Assembly: GCA_016716885.1 (NCBI GenBank)
Contig: JADJUV010000172.1
Span: forward strand, 186,001 to 250,000
Length of the DNA stretch: 64,000 nucleotides
Direction of reading: 5' to 3'
DNA from: Candidatus Trichofilum aggregatum
GTDB taxonomy: Bacteria; Chloroflexota; Anaerolineae; Promineifilales; Promineifilaceae
The notes below the pieces were generated by a model that saw only the letters and a list, made by a program, of their open reading frames with translations, had not been told where the DNA came from and searched no databases. The position numbers were made by a program, and so were the translations under genes. Positions 45,107 to 53,829 of the stretch are shown in pieces (position 1 is the first letter of the stretch; each line of letters opens with the position of its first letter).

Positions 45107-46210
45107 ATGGGTAGACCGGGTATAGTTTTCCCCGTGATACCAGAAACTGCCCATATCCAATTGCCTCGTGTTGGTATTTTGTTGTGCAATACCGGCACAC
45201 CCTCTGCCCCAACGGCCCAAGCCTTACGCCCCTATTTGCGCCAATTCCTGAGTGACCGGCGTATCATCGAATGGTCGCGTTGGTTCTGGTGGCCGTTACT
45301 TCATGGCATTATCCTCAACACGCGCCCGGCCCGCTCGGCCCGGCTTTACCAACGCATTTGGACGCCGGAAGGCTCCCCCCTGTTGAAATTGATGAAAGAG
45401 CAGGCTGAGGGCATTCGCGGCCGCGTCCACGCCCACACTTCTCTCGACATTCCCGTTGTCTTGGGGATGCGCTACGGCGAGCCGTCCATTGCTACCGGCC
45501 TGCGCCAACTGCGGGAGCAGGGTGTTCGGCGCATTCTCGTCTTCCCCCTTTTCCCTCAATATTCCGCCACCACCACCGCTTCCATGTTCGATGCCGTCTT
45601 CGACGAACTCAAACAGTGGCGTTGGCTCCCGGAAATCCGCACCATTGCCCATTATCACGACCACCCCGCCTACATCGCCGCCCTGGCGGACAGCATTCGC
45701 ACCACCTGGGCCGACAAAGGTCAGCCAGAGCAATTGCTCTTCTCTTTTCACGGCATTCCCCAAAGTTATTTCCTGAAAGGTGATCCCTACTACTGTGAAT
45801 GCCAAAAAACGGGCCGTCTGGTGGCCGAAAATCTAGGATTGGCCGAGGGACAGTGGCAGGTGATATTCCAATCTCGTTTTGGCCCGGAAGAATGGCTAAA
45901 GCCCTATACCGATGTCACCCTGGCCGATCTAGGGCAGAAAAAACTGGATAGTTTGCAAGTCCTTTGCCCTGGTTTTTCGGCTGATTGCCTGGAGACGGTG
46001 GATGAGATTGACCATGAAGGGCGCAAAACGTATACAGAGGCCGGCGGCCGCAACTTCCATTACATCCCCGCCCTCAACGCCCAACCGGCTCATCTGGATT
46101 TCCTGACCGATATGGCTTTGACCCATCTCCAGGGCTGGCTCGACCAGCCCTCGTTTATCCCGCCTGATCCCACACACATATCCACTCGGCGGCAACAATT
46201 GGGAGTGTAA
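45107..46210 (+). CDS. hemH: Ferrochelatase
   Basis: A 367-residue ferrochelatase that inserts Fe2+ into protoporphyrin IX or coproporphyrin III. The N-terminal block GILLCNTGTPSAPTAQALRP is the family start, followed by SPLLKLMKEQAEGI and GMRYGEPSIATGL. The metal-binding His lies in LLFSFHGIPQSYFLKGDPY near residue 210, and the partner Glu in LCPGFSADCLETVDEIDHEG near residue 290. It is the first of three co-directional genes; the next begins 4 bp after its stop, indicating an operon for late tetrapyrrole steps. Confidence 0.94.
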   Translation: MGRPGIVFPVIPETAHIQLPRVGILLCNTGTPSAPTAQALRPYLRQFLSDRRIIEWSRWFWWPLLHGIILNTRPARSARLYQRIWTPEGSPLLKLMKEQAEGIRGRVHAHTSLDIPVVLGMRYGEPSIATGLRQLREQGVRRILVFPLFPQYSATTTASMFDAVFDELKQWRWLPEIRTIAHYHDHPAYIAALADSIRTTWADKGQPEQLLFSFHGIPQSYFLKGDPYYCECQKTGRLVAENLGLAEGQWQVIFQSRFGPEEWLKPYTDVTLADLGQKKLDSLQVLCPGFSADCLETVDEIDHEGRKTYTEAGGRNFHYIPALNAQPAHLDFLTDMALTHLQGWLDQPSFIPPDPTHISTRRQQLGV

Positions 46211-46214
46211 AACC

Positions 46215-47627
46215 ATGAATGATTTGCCAAAGCCCCGCGTGGCCATTATCGGCGGGGGAATTACGGGCCTGATGGCCGCCTGGGAACTGCAAAAGAGCGG
46301 ACAGGTAGAGTTAGCCCTGCTCGAAGCGACTGCTCATTGGGGCGGCAAAATCGCCACAGAGTTCGTTCCCGCCCCCGATGGCGGCCAGTTTCTCATCGAA
46401 GGGGGGCCGGATTCCTTCGTTTCTCGTAAACCGGAGTTGTGGACGTTAGCCCAAGAACTCGGCTTGGGAGAACAGGTTGTCAATCCGGGCAGTGAAACCC
46501 GGCACATGTACATTTTGGAACAGGGCCGCCCGGTGGCTGTGCCCCTCTCCCCCCTGGCTTTTTTGCGCTCCGGTATCCTGTCGGCACGGGGTAAATTGCG
46601 CCTGCTGGCCGAACCGTTTATTCCCGCCCGGCGCGATGAGGCTGATGAGTCGCTTCACGCTTTTGCCACGCGCCGCCTGGGTGTGGAAGCGGCAGAACGG
46701 TTTATCGGCCCGATTTTGGCGGGCATTTACAACAGCGATCCTACCCGGCAGAGCATTTTGACCGCCTCACCGGTGATGCGGGAGATGGAAAAAGACCATG
46801 GGGGACTGGTACGTGGTTCGTTGGCCCGCGGCCGCGCCAAAGCCAAACTCCGCCGTGAGGCACAACAAAACGGGCACGACCTGCCCCCAGCATTTTTCAC
46901 CTTCAGTGGGGGAGCGCAGGCGGTAGTAGACACCCTGGTTCACAAGCTGAATGGCGATTTGCGCCTGAACGCATCGGTGTCCTGCCTGGAAAAACAGGCC
47001 GAGGGCTACCAGATTATCTTAACCAATGGCGAAACCCTGTGGGCACAGGCGGCCATCCTGGCGGTTCCGGCGAACCAGGCGGCGCAGATGCTAAAAAGGG
47101 TGGGGCCTGCGGCCGCGAACCAACTTAGCCACATTCAGCAAAACCACATTGGCACCATGACCCTGGCTTACCGGGCCAACGACCTCAACCTGCCCTTCCC
47201 CGTGCAAGGGCTGATGATTCCCCGCCGCGAGCAACGGGCCATTGACGCCATCACCTGTCCCTCGGCCAAATTGCCTAGCCGTGCTCCAGAAGGGTACACC
47301 CTCATCCGCACCTTTTTTGGCGGCAGTCGCCCGGAACTGGCGGAAATGGATGAGGCGCAACTACTGCGTACCGTGCGAAAGGAATTGCACGATTTGCTTG
47401 GCATCACCGCTGAACCCGTTGCCCATCGCCTCTTTCAGTGGCCGCACAGCTTCCCCCAAACGGATGTGAACCACCTGAACCGGGTGGATGAAATTGAGGC
47501 GATGTTACCCCCAGCCATTTATCTGGCGGGGAACTCTTACCGGGGGATGGGTGTGCCGGATTGTGTGCGTCAGGGCATCGCGGCCGCGCATCAGGCTCTG
47601 GCAGTGGTTATGTCAACAATCCATTAA
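46215..47627 (+). CDS. hemY: Protoporphyrinogen/coproporphyrinogen oxidase (HemY type)
   Basis: A 470-residue FAD-dependent oxidase of the HemY/HemG-PPO family, catalysing the step before ferrochelatase. The dinucleotide motif VAIIGGGITGLMAAWELQK is at the N-terminus, GGKIATEFV follows, and the C-terminal FAD block is PAIYLAGNSYRGMGVPDCVR near residue 435. Whether it uses protoporphyrinogen IX (hemG/hemY naming) or coproporphyrinogen III (cgoX naming) cannot be told from sequence. The spacing of 4 bp from hemH and the shared direction imply co-expression. Confidence 0.92.
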   Translation: MNDLPKPRVAIIGGGITGLMAAWELQKSGQVELALLEATAHWGGKIATEFVPAPDGGQFLIEGGPDSFVSRKPELWTLAQELGLGEQVVNPGSETRHMYILEQGRPVAVPLSPLAFLRSGILSARGKLRLLAEPFIPARRDEADESLHAFATRRLGVEAAERFIGPILAGIYNSDPTRQSILTASPVMREMEKDHGGLVRGSLARGRAKAKLRREAQQNGHDLPPAFFTFSGGAQAVVDTLVHKLNGDLRLNASVSCLEKQAEGYQIILTNGETLWAQAAILAVPANQAAQMLKRVGPAAANQLSHIQQNHIGTMTLAYRANDLNLPFPVQGLMIPRREQRAIDAITCPSAKLPSRAPEGYTLIRTFFGGSRPELAEMDEAQLLRTVRKELHDLLGITAEPVAHRLFQWPHSFPQTDVNHLNRVDEIEAMLPPAIYLAGNSYRGMGVPDCVRQGIAAAHQALAVVMSTIH

Positions 47628-47731
47628 ACGGAATTCCGACACGGCGACGCAGGGACACGGCGACACGGCGATTTTTCGCCCCCTCGCCACCTTGCCCTCT
47701 CGCCGCGTCCTATCTTTATCAGGAGCAAAAA
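47628..47731. repeat. Short CGACACGGCGAC-type repeat before the transporter
   Basis: The 104-bp gap has near-repeats CACGGCGACGCAGGGACACGG and GCGACACGGCGA. It also carries the transporter's ribosome site AGGAG (47721-47725). Confidence 0.5.
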
Positions 47732-49054
47732 ATGAAGAATAGCCTGCGTTATCTAAATTACATCCGTCTGGCCGCTTTCCCATTTGGGTATGGCATCACG
47801 GGTGTGTTGGTGAGTGGAACCCTTAACCGGGTGATGATCGCTGATTTGAACTTTTCGGCGGCTTTGGTGGCTCTTTTTCTAGCCGCGCTGCAACTCGTTT
47901 CTCCCCTGCGTGTCTGGTTGGGCTATCACACCGACGGCCACACCATTTTCGGTCGCCGCCGCGAGCCATACATCGTGTTAGGCGCCTTGATCACCGGTCT
48001 GGGTCTGTTTACCGCCGTTTCCCTCATTACCAGCGGCAATTCGGGCCTGATTTTTGCCGGTATCTTGCTGGCTTTTGTCATTTACGGCCTGGGACGTAAC
48101 CTGGCGCATAACTCCTTTGAGGCGTTGCTGGCCGAGACATTCAGCAAAACCCAACGCCCTCGTGCCATGACCCTGTATGAGGTGGCTACCCTCATGGGGG
48201 CGGTTATGGGCGGTGGTGGCCTGGGGCGTGCCCTGGAAGATTATGATCCCGCCCGCCTGACCGGTGTGGTGTTGGCCGTGGTGGTGGTGGTGTTTGGGCT
48301 GGCAACGTTGGCCGCTGTGGGGCAAGAAACACGCACACCGATCATGCTCGCGGCCGCGAATCAGGCCCGCCAACTACCCTTCCGTCAGGTCGTGCGCGAA
48401 TTTATTCTTAACGATCCCCAGGTGCGCCTGTTCTTTACCATCGTTCTTTTCACCTTCATTGGTACATTGGCCCAGGATATTTTGCTGGAACCCTACGGGG
48501 CTTTGGTTTTGGGGATGCGTGTAGGTGAAACCACCCGCCTGACCATGTTCTGGGGGTTAGGTGTCATGTTCTCCATGCTCATTTCCGGTGTTTTACTCGT
48601 TAACTGGCTGGGGTATCAACGGGTTTTGCGACTGGGCATTGGCCTGAGCATGGTTGTGTTTATGGGCATCATCACCCTGGGGGTGGCCTCACCCACCGTT
48701 CTGGGCAATGGTTCCACCTTCAACTTGCTCACCCTGGCGATGGGGGTGGGGACGGGTTTGGCTGGAGCCGGTATGCTGACCGGCATCGTCACCTTCACCA
48801 CCCCTACTCGTGCCGGGTTGCTCATGGGTGTCTGGGGTATGGCCAATCTGCTGGGTCGGGCGTCTGGGACGCTCATCGGTGGGGTGGTGGTCGAAGTGAT
48901 GCAATCGCTGACGGGTAACGCCTTCACGGCCTACGCCACTGTGTTTGGGCTGGAACTGGTTTTGCTGGGTGTGGCCCTCTGGCTTACCTTCCGGCTCAAC
49001 CCGGAAGCCTCACGCGCTGTGGCGGAACAACAACTGGTTGCGGCGACGGATTGA
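47732..49054 (+). CDS. PucC/BCD-family MFS transporter
   Basis: A 440-residue transporter with about 12 helices. The start at 47732 has AGGAG 6 bases upstream; the longer frame runs through hemY. Family features are LAAFPFGYGITGVLVSGTLN, NRVMIADLNFSAALVALFL, SPLRVWLGYHTDGHTIFGRR and RREPYIVLGALITGLGLF, matching the PucC/bacteriochlorophyll-delivery family. In phototrophs such proteins serve light-harvesting assembly or pigment delivery. No photosynthesis gene is visible here. Its place after hemH and hemY suggests transport of a haem-related tetrapyrrole, which is inference. Confidence 0.83.
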   Translation: MKNSLRYLNYIRLAAFPFGYGITGVLVSGTLNRVMIADLNFSAALVALFLAALQLVSPLRVWLGYHTDGHTIFGRRREPYIVLGALITGLGLFTAVSLITSGNSGLIFAGILLAFVIYGLGRNLAHNSFEALLAETFSKTQRPRAMTLYEVATLMGAVMGGGGLGRALEDYDPARLTGVVLAVVVVVFGLATLAAVGQETRTPIMLAAANQARQLPFRQVVREFILNDPQVRLFFTIVLFTFIGTLAQDILLEPYGALVLGMRVGETTRLTMFWGLGVMFSMLISGVLLVNWLGYQRVLRLGIGLSMVVFMGIITLGVASPTVLGNGSTFNLLTLAMGVGTGLAGAGMLTGIVTFTTPTRAGLLMGVWGMANLLGRASGTLIGGVVVEVMQSLTGNAFTAYATVFGLELVLLGVALWLTFRLNPEASRAVAEQQLVAATD

Positions 49055-49104
49055 AACAAACCGCTCGTTTTGCGGAACAATTTCTGGTTTGTTCAGGTTC
49101 GTCT

Positions 49105-49256
49105 CTTCCGTGGTAACCGTTCAGTCCAGAGAGTATATTGTGCCATTTTTAGTTACATCAACGGATTTTGAAAGGAACGGATTAAGAGCGGCCTCTGGAA
49201 AATCCGTTTATTTCCTAATCCGTTGATGTAATCCGACTGAACGGTTACCTTCCGTG
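49105..49256. mobile_element. MITE with perfect terminal repeats and 8-bp target duplication
   Basis: A 136-bp element (49113-49248) bounded by perfect 13-bp inverted repeats GTAACCGTTCAGT and ACTGAACGGTTAC. It is flanked on both sides by the identical 8-mer CTTCCGTG (49105-49112 and 49249-49256), a clear target-site duplication. The interior is itself palindromic (TTACATCAACGGATT against AATCCGTTGATGTAA). It has no coding capacity. A decayed copy lies at about 11085 and a fragment at about 25497. The 8-bp duplication is compatible with several IS families, so the parent transposase is unknown. Confidence 0.82.
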
Positions 49257-49273
49257 TTAATTTCATATCAAGT

Positions 49274-49300
49274 CCTGACAGGTTTCGGAAACCTGTCAGG
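49274..49300. repeat. CCTGACAGG hairpin, copy 1
   Basis: CCTGACAGGTTT and AAACCTGTCAGG form a perfect 12-bp stem with a 3-base loop. A second copy with the same stem lies at 53749-53780, and both are followed by related sequence ending near GACCCT or AACCCT. It may act as a bidirectional terminator or a dispersed element. Confidence 0.65.
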
Positions 49301-49408
49301 GCTAAACCAGGAAGTTATATTTTTACGAACCCTGTTTAGAACAAAGGAATGGCTTCGACCTAACGAACGCATCACACGGTTACGTTTGAAGTGCGCGTCG
49401 TACCTTGG

Positions 49409-49645
49409 CCCGCCCATATTTTGTTGGGGCATCATCGTACCGCTGCCCAGAGCTTGCACATAGTTGAGCACATCCCAGCGCTCTTGTTCATCCAGGGTGT
49501 TTTTCCAGGTAGGCATCCCAGAGTTGAATGGTTCCATCGCCCCCCCTTCACTCACCCGCCAGAACAAATAATCATCACCCATCATCTGGCTGGTGTGAGC
49601 AATAGATGGACCACATTGGTCACATTCACCCGTATCTTTTAACCC
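49409..49645 (-). pseudogene. Cytochrome c remnant
   Basis: The minus strand encodes a recognisable part of a small c-type cytochrome: MMGDDYLFWRVSEGGAMEPF, then NSGMPTWKNTLDEQERWDVL and NYVQALGSG. The Met of GMPTW would be the axial haem ligand. The expected C-x-x-C-H motif is missing upstream (only ECDQCGPS is found), and sequence before and after does not resemble the family. It is therefore a decayed fragment, not a working gene. Confidence 0.55.
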
Positions 49646-49711
49646 CCTTATGCGTCTCAATACATAGAAACAGCCTGACCTTCTTCTCCCAGAGAACGAG
49701 GGACTGCCCCC

Positions 49712-50269
49712 ATGAATGAGAAGCACGATCCCCTCTTGTCACGCGTCCAGGCTTTTGATCGGCAGGCATTGGCTGATGTCTACGAGAGCTATCAGCCGCT
49801 CATCTACAGCTACATCTTCCGCCGGGTGGGGGATGTCGAACCTGCCCGCGACCTGACCGCTGACGTATTCAAACATTTACTGCAAGCCATCCAACAGGGA
49901 AGCGGGCCGGAGCAAAGCCTGCGGGCCTGGTTATATCGGGCTGCCCATAACCAGGTTATTGACTACTACCGTCGCCAACAGTTTCGCCATCACCTGCCCT
50001 TACCAGATGATGATCTGGTAGCAACAGCAGACGAACCGGCGCAAATGGCGGAACAGACTTTTCTGGTGGGCCAGGTACGCCAGGCGTTGCATGCCCTGAC
50101 AGCAGACCAACAACAAGTGATCGCCCTCAAGTTTTTAGAAGGGTGGTCAAACGACGAAATTGCCGCGCAGATCAACAAACCGGTTGGGGCCGTCAAATCG
50201 CTTCAACATCGGGCACTGGCCGCTTTACAACGTGGTCTGATGGTTCTGCAAACAAAGGTGTTGCCATGA
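49712..50269 (+). CDS. ECF-type RNA polymerase sigma factor
   Basis: A 185-residue sigma-70 family factor. Region 2 (DVYESYQPLIYSYIFRRVGD, then EPARDLTADVFKHLLQA) and RAWLYRAAHNQVIDYYRR lie in the first half. Region 4 follows near residues 120-175 (LTADQQQVIALKFLEGWSND, then EIAAQINKPVGAVKSLQHRA). It would direct transcription of a small regulon. Its stop overlaps the next start as ATGA, so it is translationally coupled to the DUF5667-like membrane protein, a likely regulator of its activity. Confidence 0.9.
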   Translation: MNEKHDPLLSRVQAFDRQALADVYESYQPLIYSYIFRRVGDVEPARDLTADVFKHLLQAIQQGSGPEQSLRAWLYRAAHNQVIDYYRRQQFRHHLPLPDDDLVATADEPAQMAEQTFLVGQVRQALHALTADQQQVIALKFLEGWSNDEIAAQINKPVGAVKSLQHRALAALQRGLMVLQTKVLP

Positions 50270-51678
50270 CAACCTCTCCTCTGACCGACATGCTGGACAA
50301 TCTGATCAACCAACGGCAAACGGGTGACCCCCTGCCCGCTTTACTGGAGAGTAACCCGGAGCAGGCCGAGGCATTACAGCCTCTGTTAGACGTGGTGGAC
50401 AGCCTGGAAAGGTTGCGCCCCGTGATGATGCCCACAGCCGAGGAGCAGGTGGCGGATCATCATGCGTTTCTGGCCGAAATTTCCCGGTGGCAACTTCAAG
50501 CCGTATCTCCGACGCGGTTGGGGCGTCTTAAAAGGTGGATAGCAACACAGCGTAGTCGGTTCGGAATACAACCGGCTACTTCACCAAAGGAGAACCCTAT
50601 CATGACCCATGTTTTCACCAAACTCGTTGTCGCTTTTGTGCTTTTCTTTGGTTCTGTGGGCGGCGTCGCGGCCGCGTCTACCACCAGTTTGCCCGATTCC
50701 ACCCTCTACCCGGTCAAACTGGCCCTGGAAGATGCCCAACTGGCCCTCACCAATGACCCCACCGCCACCACCAACCTTTATTTGTCGCTTGCCCAGGAGC
50801 GCATTGAAGAAATGACGATGCTGGCGGCGGCAGGGGAAGACCCTGGTGCCGCTACCGTCTTGCGCCTGGAGCAACATCTACAAAATGCCCTGGTCGCGGC
50901 CGCGCAGGTCAACAACGATGCCACCTTAACCAACCTGCTGACCCAAACCCAACAGACCATCCAGACCCAAACCCAGGCCCTGGCCCAAATCCCGGCGAAC
51001 GCCTCGGCTCAAGTGCAGAACCGCCTGAGCGAAGCGCAGATGGTTTGTAGCCAGTTCTTAGGTGAAGTGGCATCCGGTCTGCAAGACCCTGCTCTTTTCC
51101 GGGCGCGGCACACCCACAACCAGCCCGAAGATGGCCCCACCCCACCCCAAATGACCCCCGGCCCCAATGGCACAGTCACCCCGGTGGGCACACCACCAAC
51201 TGATGGCCCCGGCTCTGGTACACCTAACTGCGACACCTGTACACCGACTGGCGACGCGCACCAATATGGCCCACAACCTGAGCAACCCGGCCCTGGTCAG
51301 CCCGGCGGCAATCCCAATGCCACACCCCAACCCACCGGTACGGCCCAACAGAACGGCCCGCAACCAACTGCCCAACCTGGCCCCGGTCAGCCCGGCGGCA
51401 ACCCCAATGCCACACCTCAACCCACCGGCACGGCCCAACAGAACGGCCCGCAGCCAACCGCCCAACCTGGCCCCGGTCAGCCCGGTGGCAACCCCAATGC
51501 CACACCTCAACCCACCGGCACGGCCCAGCAGAACGGCCCGCAACCAACTGCCCAACCTGGCCCCGGTCAGCCCGGCGGCAACCCCAATGCCACGCCCCAA
51601 CCTACCGGCACGGCCCAACAGAATGGCCCGCAGCCAACCGCCCAACCTGGCCCCGGTCAGCCCGGCGGCAATGGGTGA
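50266..51678 (+). CDS. DUF5667-like membrane protein with 30-residue tandem repeats
   Basis: A 470-residue protein. Its cytoplasmic N-terminus (about 110 residues, including LLESNPEQAEALQPLLDVVD) resembles short sigma-partner proteins. One membrane helix follows (KLVVAFVLFFGSVGGVAAAS near residue 120). The external part has a DUF5667-like helical region (LPDSTLYPVKLALEDAQLAL, LSLAQERIEEMTML). The C-terminus is disordered, with four near-identical 30-residue units rich in Pro, Gln, Gly and Asn. It may act as an anti-sigma factor or stress sensor. The ATGA overlap sets the start. Confidence 0.78.
   Translation: MTTSPLTDMLDNLINQRQTGDPLPALLESNPEQAEALQPLLDVVDSLERLRPVMMPTAEEQVADHHAFLAEISRWQLQAVSPTRLGRLKRWIATQRSRFGIQPATSPKENPIMTHVFTKLVVAFVLFFGSVGGVAAASTTSLPDSTLYPVKLALEDAQLALTNDPTATTNLYLSLAQERIEEMTMLAAAGEDPGAATVLRLEQHLQNALVAAAQVNNDATLTNLLTQTQQTIQTQTQALAQIPANASAQVQNRLSEAQMVCSQFLGEVASGLQDPALFRARHTHNQPEDGPTPPQMTPGPNGTVTPVGTPPTDGPGSGTPNCDTCTPTGDAHQYGPQPEQPGPGQPGGNPNATPQPTGTAQQNGPQPTAQPGPGQPGGNPNATPQPTGTAQQNGPQPTAQPGPGQPGGNPNATPQPTGTAQQNGPQPTAQPGPGQPGGNPNATPQPTGTAQQNGPQPTAQPGPGQPGGNG
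51295..51675 (+). repeat. 90-bp tandem repeat, about four units
   Basis: The word GGTCAGCCCGGCGGC recurs with period 90 (51295, 51385, 51475, 51565, 51655) inside the membrane-protein gene. Units differ by only a few third-position changes, which suggests recent expansion or ongoing homogenisation. The encoded unit begins NPNATPQPTGTAQQNGPQPT. Confidence 0.88.
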
Positions 51679-52179
51679 CTTTAATCGGTTCGCCGCAAGG
51701 GGATTACCACCCGTCCGTAGCGAGTAAGTAACGCCAAGGTATCTGCCAAAGTGTCTGTGCATCTGTAACAGGCTCTTTGGCAGATTTTGTATTGGTATTG
51801 GATGGTGACCTGGTGACAATTTTGCCTGATCTAGCCCAGAGTAGAATACCGCGGCCGCGGGGAACGGGCAGAGGGTCGAGATGGTGCGGCGGTATTTTGG
51901 CAATGGGGCTGAAGCGGGGAAGGGCTAGGGAAGCGCGGCCTTTCGGGTTACCTATAAACATATTTCAGGACTTGACAGTCAACCCCCTGAATTCTCAAAG
52001 AACCCCTTTTTTATCGTACCTTACGAAAAAATAGTGACGTTTATCACTTGACTAGCTGCCCTGTTGACGCCCATAAATATAGAGGTGGGTGTGCTCAATT
52101 AATCCACAGTCGCAAGAAACTGTTGGGCGCTCCCATCCGTAAACAGACACCGTTCTAGACCTTTGCGGAAAGGCGAATC
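51679..52179. other. Non-coding gap with dispersed-repeat copies
   Basis: 501 bases without a gene. From 51855 to 51990 it resembles 41350-41445 (GGGGAACGGGCAGAGGGT, then CGGGTTACCTATAAACAT). AGTCAACCCCCTGAATTCTC (from 51977) matches part of 35480-35500. One GCGGCCGC site lies at 51851. TTGACT and TTGACG words near 52048-52069 could belong to the kinase promoter, but no matching -10 box is convincing. Confidence 0.55.
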
Positions 52180-53736
52180 ATGACTAATTTACTTGATTTC
52201 GTCTTGCTGTTTCTATCACAATTTTCGGGAGGCCCAAACGCTCCGGAAAACAATCTGGTGCGCTTTGGACTGGCGGCCATTTTCTGGGGTATTTTGCTGG
52301 CCTTTGCCTGGTCGCGGCCGCGCAGTGACGTTCGGTTGCGAGAACAATGGCTCATCTACGGCTTTGCGTTGGGGTTTTGTCGTGAACTGTTGATGCTCAC
52401 TCACGCCTCCATGCGCCTCCTTTACCCGGACAACTACCAGATTGCCTGCATCATCATCGAGCCGATTGAGCACGCTCTGTTGCTGGCGATGGTAGTGGTC
52501 ATCTCCGGTTCTTTTCTGCGCTACATTCTGGATGACGCCCATCTGGCAAGACGGTTTCTGTATGCGGGACTCTTTGTCGCCGTGGCCGAATACCTGGTGA
52601 CGCTGCTGTGGTGGCCCAGACAACTGAATCTCAGCTCAGATTTTCGCTTTCACCAGAGCTGGTCTGCCTGGCTCATTCACCTGATTGCCTGTGTGGTCAT
52701 CACCGTGGCCATCGCCATCATGGTGCAAAAGCGCGGTTGGCTGCGCAACGTCGTTGTGCTGGCACTCTCCTCTTTCCTGGTTTCTGAACTTCTGGTACTC
52801 GTCAACCTAACGCTGCAATCACGCTATAAAAGCGTGCTTTGTCCCGTGTCCAACACCTTTTATATCTGGGCCATTCCCCTCTTTGGCTACGTTTATTTTC
52901 GGGAATTGAGCATTGAAAAGCAGCAAGCGGAGGCAGCGCTGCGCCTGCATCAGGCGCGATTAGAGGAGATGGTGGCGGCGCGCACCAGCGAGTTGATAGC
53001 CGCGAATGAGAAGCTAAAGCAAACCGCTGTTCTTGAGGAGCGGCAGCGCATTGCATCTGACATGCACGATGGGCTGGCCCAAACCCTCACCTACCTACTG
53101 ATCAAGACAGATGAAGCTGTCGCCATTGTGCGTAATAACCGTTCCGACCAGCTTGTCCCCATTCTGGGCAACATGCAGCAAACCATTGATCGGGCCACCG
53201 TGGACGTCAGGCGGGTAATCGCCAGCCTGTCAGAAGCACCGCAAACACGCCGGTCGTTGCAAGATTTACTCACCGACCTGGTTGAGCGTGCGGCCGCAGA
53301 AGGGTCACCTACCATCCGGCTACAATCCGACTTGCACACACCCGTCTACCTGATTCCCGCACAGCGGGAGCAAATAACCCGCATCGTTTCTGAAGCGCTG
53401 TTAAATGCCGTGCGTCACGCGCAGGCCAGTGAAATCCGGGTGCAGGTCGCCGCTAAAGCAGACACACTAGAAGTCACCGTCGCCGACGACGGCTGCGGCT
53501 TCAACCCAAACGACATCACCAACGCGAAAAATGATCGTTTTGGCTTGAACATCATGCACGCTCGGGCCGCCCATCTGAACGGCTGTCTTCAGATTGACTC
53601 CCAGCCAGGCACCGGCACACGCGTTCTCCTGTGTTGGTGCCCGATCTTTGAATCCCAGAGGGGAGAACGGCCGTTTGCATCCGACCTCCATGCAGCCATC
53701 CAACTCTCATCCGCCTTAGGGTCCATAAAAATATAA
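52180..53736 (+). CDS. NarL-type membrane sensor histidine kinase
   Basis: A 518-residue sensor kinase. The N-terminal 250 residues form about seven to eight membrane helices (LAAIFWGILLAFAW, ALLLAMVVVISGSFLRYIL, LIACVVITVAIAIMV). A short coiled coil follows (ALRLHQARLEEMVAARTSEL). The HisKA_3 dimerisation domain has the phospho-accepting His in EERQRIASDMHDGLAQTL near residue 295. The ATPase domain has N-box SEALLNAVRHAQAS and G-box VTVADDGCGFNPND. It is followed by a NarL-type response regulator 93 bp downstream, its likely partner. The signal is unknown. Confidence 0.9.
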   Translation: MTNLLDFVLLFLSQFSGGPNAPENNLVRFGLAAIFWGILLAFAWSRPRSDVRLREQWLIYGFALGFCRELLMLTHASMRLLYPDNYQIACIIIEPIEHALLLAMVVVISGSFLRYILDDAHLARRFLYAGLFVAVAEYLVTLLWWPRQLNLSSDFRFHQSWSAWLIHLIACVVITVAIAIMVQKRGWLRNVVVLALSSFLVSELLVLVNLTLQSRYKSVLCPVSNTFYIWAIPLFGYVYFRELSIEKQQAEAALRLHQARLEEMVAARTSELIAANEKLKQTAVLEERQRIASDMHDGLAQTLTYLLIKTDEAVAIVRNNRSDQLVPILGNMQQTIDRATVDVRRVIASLSEAPQTRRSLQDLLTDLVERAAAEGSPTIRLQSDLHTPVYLIPAQREQITRIVSEALLNAVRHAQASEIRVQVAAKADTLEVTVADDGCGFNPNDITNAKNDRFGLNIMHARAAHLNGCLQIDSQPGTGTRVLLCWCPIFESQRGERPFASDLHAAIQLSSALGSIKI

Positions 53737-53748
53737 CTGCCCGGTTTT

Positions 53749-53780
53749 GACCTGACAGGTTTTCAGAAACCTGTCAGGTC
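53749..53780. repeat. CCTGACAGG hairpin, copy 2
   Basis: GACCTGACAGGTTT pairs with AAACCTGTCAGGTC over 14 bp around a 4-base loop, between the kinase and response regulator genes. It could attenuate transcription between them, or it may be a dispersed element, since the same stem occurs at 49274-49300. Confidence 0.65.
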
Positions 53781-53829
53781 TTGACGGAACTTAATCTTTT
53801 ACAGACCCTCAGGATAAAGGAGCCAGGCA

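Larger units (their letters stand above)
49055..49711. other. Intergenic region with MITE, hairpin and cytochrome remnant
   Basis: 657 bases between the transporter and the sigma factor gene. It contains an intact MITE-like element (49113-49248), a CCTGACAGG hairpin (49274-49300) and a decayed cytochrome c fragment on the minus strand (about 49409-49645). There is no intact gene. Confidence 0.65.

Noticed and set aside
52040..52090. TTGACT and TTGACG as -35 boxes of a kinase promoter
   Set aside because: No -10 hexamer of fair quality lies at 16-18 bp spacing from either.
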